Positions 13,206-15,814 of a DNA stretch of 15,814 bases are shown here, piece by piece; position 1 is the first letter of the stretch; every line of letters begins with the position of its first letter. The position numbers and the translations under genes were made by a program. The notes below the pieces were generated by a model. That model saw only the letters and a program-made list of their open reading frames with translations. It ran no database searches and was not told where the DNA came from. The stretch comes from Oscillospiraceae bacterium (GTDB lineage Bacteria > Bacillota > Clostridia > Oscillospirales > Oscillospiraceae). The DNA lies in contig CACXCV010000040.1 of the NCBI GenBank assembly GCA_902766215.1, positions 1 through 15,814 of the forward strand, given 5' to 3'.

Positions 13206-14347
13206 CAGACCACCTCGGAATAGCTGCCCAGATAGGCAAAGCTGTCGCACTGGTGGTCCAGCTCGTTGATCAGCTGAATCAGCTGGGACGAATAGACCGG
13301 CGTTTCCAGGTCAAAGTAGAACATAAACTCAAAGTTGCGGTCGGGCAGCGGGCGGCTTTCCAGCTTGGTCAGGTTGATGCCCAGGGCGTTGATCCGCGAG
13401 AGCACGCGAAAGAGCGAACCGGGCCGGTGGGGCGTGGTGAGCATCACGCTGGTGCGGTCGGCCCCGGGGAAAATCTGCATGGTTTTGCTGATGCAGATAA
13501 AGCGCGTAAAGTTGTTGCCCTGATCCTGCACGCCCGAGGCCAGCGTCTTCAGCCCATACACCTTGGCGCAGACGCTGGAGGCCAGCGCCGCCGCGTCGGT
13601 GCGGCCGGTCTGGGCCACCATCTGGGCCGCCGCCGCCGTGTTGGGGCAGACAGTGGCGTGAATCTCCGGGTGTGCCTTGAAGAACCCGGCGCACTGGGCA
13701 ATGGCCTGCTCGTGGGAGAAGACCTCGCGAACCTCCTCCAGCCGCGCGCCAGGCAGGGCCAGCAGGCTGTGGTCCACCTTCAGCCGCACCGACCGGACGA
13801 TATGGAAGCGATAGCGCATCATCAGATCATAAATCTGGTTGACCGAGCCGGCCGTGCTGTTTTCCAGCGGCAGCACGCCATAGTCGCACAGGCCGCTGTC
13901 AATGGCAGAAAACACGCTTTCAAACGTGTGGAAAAACAGAATACTGGGCGCAGAGAACAGCCGCTCGGCGGCCTGCTGGGAATAGGATCCCTCCACGCCC
14001 TGACAGGCGATGGTGCCCATGGCCGGGAAGACGGCCGGCGTGTCCCGCAGCGCCGCTTCAATCCGGGCGCACAGGGGCGACGGCTCGAGGATCAGCCGGT
14101 CCTGCCAGCTGCGGCTCAGTTCAAACAGCTGGGCATAGAGGCTGCGGACATAGGTTCGCAGCTCCTCGGGCGCCAGCCCGGACACCTCCACCAGCTTGTC
14201 CCGCTCGCGCCGGCTGTCGCCGGTGGGGAGGTTATGCTCTTTTTTATACCGGCCAATCTGCCCGCACACCTCCATGCGGCGCACGAACAGGTCTACCATC
14301 TGCCGGTCAATGTCGTCGATCTGCACCCGCAGCTCGTCCAGATTCAT
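13205..14347 (-). CDS. pheA: Chorismate mutase / prephenate dehydratase with ACT domain
   Basis: A 380-residue P-protein. Residues 1-about 88 are an AroQ-type chorismate mutase (L-D-E-L-R-x-x-I-D-x-I-D, R23/R24, Y-K35-K). Residues about 112-290 are prephenate dehydratase: GVEGSYSQQAA (117-127), GVLPLENSTAGSVNQIYDL (157-175), the catalytic T281-R282-F283 in NNFTRF. Residues about 297-375 are the ACT regulatory domain with H-R-P-G-S-L (307-312) and ESRP (330-333), the phenylalanine-binding sites. It turns chorismate into prephenate and then phenylpyruvate, and is probably inhibited by phenylalanine. The ATG at 14347-14345 is one base after the aroC stop; the ribosome site (AAAGGGGA) is inside aroC. 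The stop overlaps the next start by one base. Confidence 0.96.
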   Translation of the reverse strand: MNLDELRVQIDDIDRQMVDLFVRRMEVCGQIGRYKKEHNLPTGDSRRERDKLVEVSGLAPEELRTYVRSLYAQLFELSRSWQDRLILEPSPLCARIEAALRDTPAVFPAMGTIACQGVEGSYSQQAAERLFSAPSILFFHTFESVFSAIDSGLCDYGVLPLENSTAGSVNQIYDLMMRYRFHIVRSVRLKVDHSLLALPGARLEEVREVFSHEQAIAQCAGFFKAHPEIHATVCPNTAAAAQMVAQTGRTDAAALASSVCAKVYGLKTLASGVQDQGNNFTRFICISKTMQIFPGADRTSVMLTTPHRPGSLFRVLSRINALGINLTKLESRPLPDRNFEFMFYFDLETPVYSSQLIQLINELDHQCDSFAYLGSYSEVV

Positions 14348-14348
14348 G

Positions 14349-15413
14349 TCAAAGTCCCCTTTCCAATAATGCGTCCAGCACGGCCAGCGCCGCCGCCGCC
14401 TCGACCACCGGTACTGCCCGCGGCACGATGCACGGGTCATGCCGGCCCTGAATGGTCAGCGTCTGCTCCTGCATCCGCTCCAGGCTGACGCTCTGCTGCG
14501 GCAGGGCGATGGACGGCGTGGGCTTGACCGCCGCGCGGAAAATCAGCGGCATGCCGGTGGTGATGCCGCCCAGCACGCCGCCGTGACGGTTGGTCTCGGT
14601 GGCCACCCGGCCGCCGCGGATGCAATAGGCGTCGTTGTGCTCGCTGCCGCGCATGGCTGCCGCAGCAAAGCCCGCGCCGAACTCCACGCCCCGCACCGCC
14701 GGGATGCCGAAGACGATGGCCGCAATGCGGTTTTCCATGCCGTCGAACATCGGCTCGCCCAGACCCACGGGCAAACCGGTCACGGCGCACTCGATCACAC
14801 CGCCCACCGAGTCGCCCGCTGCTTTGGCGGCGGCAATCTCCGCCTGCATGGCCTCGCTCAGGGGCGCGGAGCGCGCCGCCGCCAGCGCATCGGCGTCAAC
14901 ACCCACCGGGTCGAAGCCCTGGGCGGTCACGCCGCCGATGCGCGTAATGGCCGCGCCGACGGCAATCCCCCGCCGGGCCAGAATCTGCAGGCACACCCCG
15001 CCGGCCGCGCACAGCGGCGCAGTCAGCCGGCCGGAAAAGTGCCCGCCCCCGGCCACGTCCTGATAGCCGCCATATTTCACCTGCGCCGGGTAGTCCGCGT
15101 GGGAAGGGCGGGGCAGGGCGCGCAGGGCGGCATAATCCTGCGAGCGGGTGTCGCGGTTGCGCAGGATGGCGCTCAGCGGTGCGCCGCAGGTGCGGCCATT
15201 CACCAGTCCGGACAAAAACTCCGGCTCGTCCGATTCGCTGCGGGCCGTGCTCCAGGCACTGCGCCCCGGGGCGCGGCGGTCGAGAAAGGCCTGCAGCTGG
15301 GCCAGATCCACCGCCTCACCGGCGGGCAGCCCGTCCAGGCACATGCCGATGGCCGCCGAGTGCGACTGGCCGAAGATCGACAGCTTCAGCCGGGTTCCAT
15401 AGCAGGATGACAT
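14349..15413 (-). CDS. aroC: Chorismate synthase
   Basis: A 354-residue FMN-dependent enzyme that removes phosphate from EPSP to give chorismate, the last common step of the pathway. Motifs: FGQSHSAAIG (14-23) with His18, RRAPGRS (46-52), RPSHADY (102-108) with His105, GGGHFSGRLTA (122-132), GDSVGG, GLPVGLGEPMFD, GVEFGAGF, HGGVLGGITTGMP and RHDPCIVPRA. The stretch at 122-132 has His-Phe-Ser-Gly-Arg where the Escherichia coli enzyme has Arg-Ser-Ser-Ala-Arg; this is a variant I associate with clostridial sequences. Start ATG 15413-15411 has AGGAGG upstream. Its start overlaps the 3' end of aroA by 28 bases. Confidence 0.97.
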   Translation of the reverse strand: MSSCYGTRLKLSIFGQSHSAAIGMCLDGLPAGEAVDLAQLQAFLDRRAPGRSAWSTARSESDEPEFLSGLVNGRTCGAPLSAILRNRDTRSQDYAALRALPRPSHADYPAQVKYGGYQDVAGGGHFSGRLTAPLCAAGGVCLQILARRGIAVGAAITRIGGVTAQGFDPVGVDADALAAARSAPLSEAMQAEIAAAKAAGDSVGGVIECAVTGLPVGLGEPMFDGMENRIAAIVFGIPAVRGVEFGAGFAAAAMRGSEHNDAYCIRGGRVATETNRHGGVLGGITTGMPLIFRAAVKPTPSIALPQQSVSLERMQEQTLTIQGRHDPCIVPRAVPVVEAAAALAVLDALLERGL

Positions 15414-15814
15414 GGTGCTTCCTCCTTCAGTTGCGCATAATCCCGCCAGAAGCCGGGATAGGATTTGTTTACAGCCTCGGCACCGCGGATGGTCACCGGG
15501 CCGCTGGCGGCGCAGGCGGCCACAGCCGCCGCCATGGCAATGCGGTGGTCGCCGCAGGCATCCACCGTCCCGCCCGACAAGCGGGGCACGCCGCAGATGC
15601 GCAGGCCATCCGGCCGCTCCTCCACCTGCCCGCCCAGGGCGGTGAGCATCGCCGCCGTGGATTGCAGGCGGTCGCTCTCCTTCAGTCGCAGGCGGCCCGC
15701 ATGGATCATCTCGGTGGTCGCCTCAGCATCGACAGCCGCCACAGCCAGCACCGGCACCAGATCGGGGATCTGCGCCGCGTCGATGACCATGCCCCGCAGC
15801 GGGCCGGGCGCCGC
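15386..15814 (-). CDS. aroA: 3-phosphoshikimate 1-carboxyvinyltransferase (EPSP synthase), C-terminal part
   Basis: The last 142 residues are visible; the N-terminus lies beyond base 15814 and the reading frame is open to the window edge, so an apparent ATG at 15790 is internal. EPSP synthase joins phosphoenolpyruvate to shikimate-3-phosphate. Family motifs: I-P-D-L-V-P-V-L-A-V-A-A, GRLRLKESDRL (with the conserved K-E-S-D-R that helps bind the substrates), DHRIAMA and N-K-S-Y-P-G-F-W near the end. The 3' end overlaps the aroC start by 28 bases. It is the first visible gene of the aro operon; its promoter is out of view. Whether it is of the glyphosate-sensitive or tolerant class cannot be judged, because the N-terminal deciding residues are missing. 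Confidence 0.96.
   Translation of the reverse strand, partial: AAPGPLRGMVIDAAQIPDLVPVLAVAAVDAEATTEMIHAGRLRLKESDRLQSTAAMLTALGGQVEERPDGLRICGVPRLSGGTVDACGDHRIAMAAAVAACAASGPVTIRGAEAVNKSYPGFWRDYAQLKEEAPCHPAMEPG

Noticed and set aside
12054..14488. Two long plus-strand open frames (389 and 411 codons) over the aro genes
   Set aside because: They lie opposite well-supported aroE-aroK and pheA; their sequences show no family similarity and are explained by codon bias of the genes on the other strand.

Overview
The window comes from a GC-rich, low-complexity-promoter bacterium that looks like a Firmicute of the class Clostridia, probably a gut Oscillospiraceae-type anaerobe. This is inferred from strong AGGAGG-type ribosome binding sites before almost every gene, AT-rich promoter islands in otherwise GC-rich DNA, lipoprotein signal peptides of Gram-positive type, the clostridial flavour of the AroC and AroE sequences and a cytidylate kinase-like protein of the kind common in Clostridia. 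No tRNA, rRNA, CRISPR array, transposase or phage gene was seen.

Left end (1-2314). Two minus-strand genes, a truncated GNAT acetyltransferase (1-285) and a cytidylate kinase-like P-loop protein (369-989), are separated by a perfect 14-bp hairpin. A 299-base divergent intergenic region follows. A small plus-strand lipoprotein (1289-1681) ends at a strong intrinsic terminator (1740-1787).

Lipoprotein and regulator block (1835-6799, all minus strand). In transcription order: a large ATP-dependent LuxR-type (MalT-like, LAL) regulator of 826 residues, a strong intrinsic terminator, a small DUF2442 protein with a probable TTG start directly behind that terminator, a 543-residue lipoprotein with an extraordinary Asp/Tyr/Trp-rich tail, and a 153-residue lipoprotein with a calcium-loop-like motif. 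The last three are close enough to be one transcription unit; how they are transcribed past the terminator is the main open question.

Middle (6904-11514). A pyridoxamine-phosphate-oxidase-like flavoprotein and a GH31 alpha-glycosidase (alpha-xylosidase-like) lie on the minus strand, each with a near-consensus sigma-A promoter. Divergent from GH31 is a membrane-anchored protein combining a TPR-like region, a chitobiase-C/Fn3-associated-like module and an internalin-like leucine-rich repeat array, with its own near-consensus promoter and a terminal hairpin.

Right end (11548-15814, minus strand). A tightly packed aromatic amino acid operon runs aroA (partial) - aroC - pheA (chorismate mutase/prephenate dehydratase/ACT) - aroE-aroK fusion - aroQ. 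Neighbouring genes overlap or are one base apart. Together they take 3-dehydroquinate to shikimate, shikimate-3-phosphate, EPSP, chorismate and finally phenylpyruvate. DAHP synthase, 3-dehydroquinate synthase and prephenate dehydrogenase are not in the window; genes upstream of aroA lie outside it.
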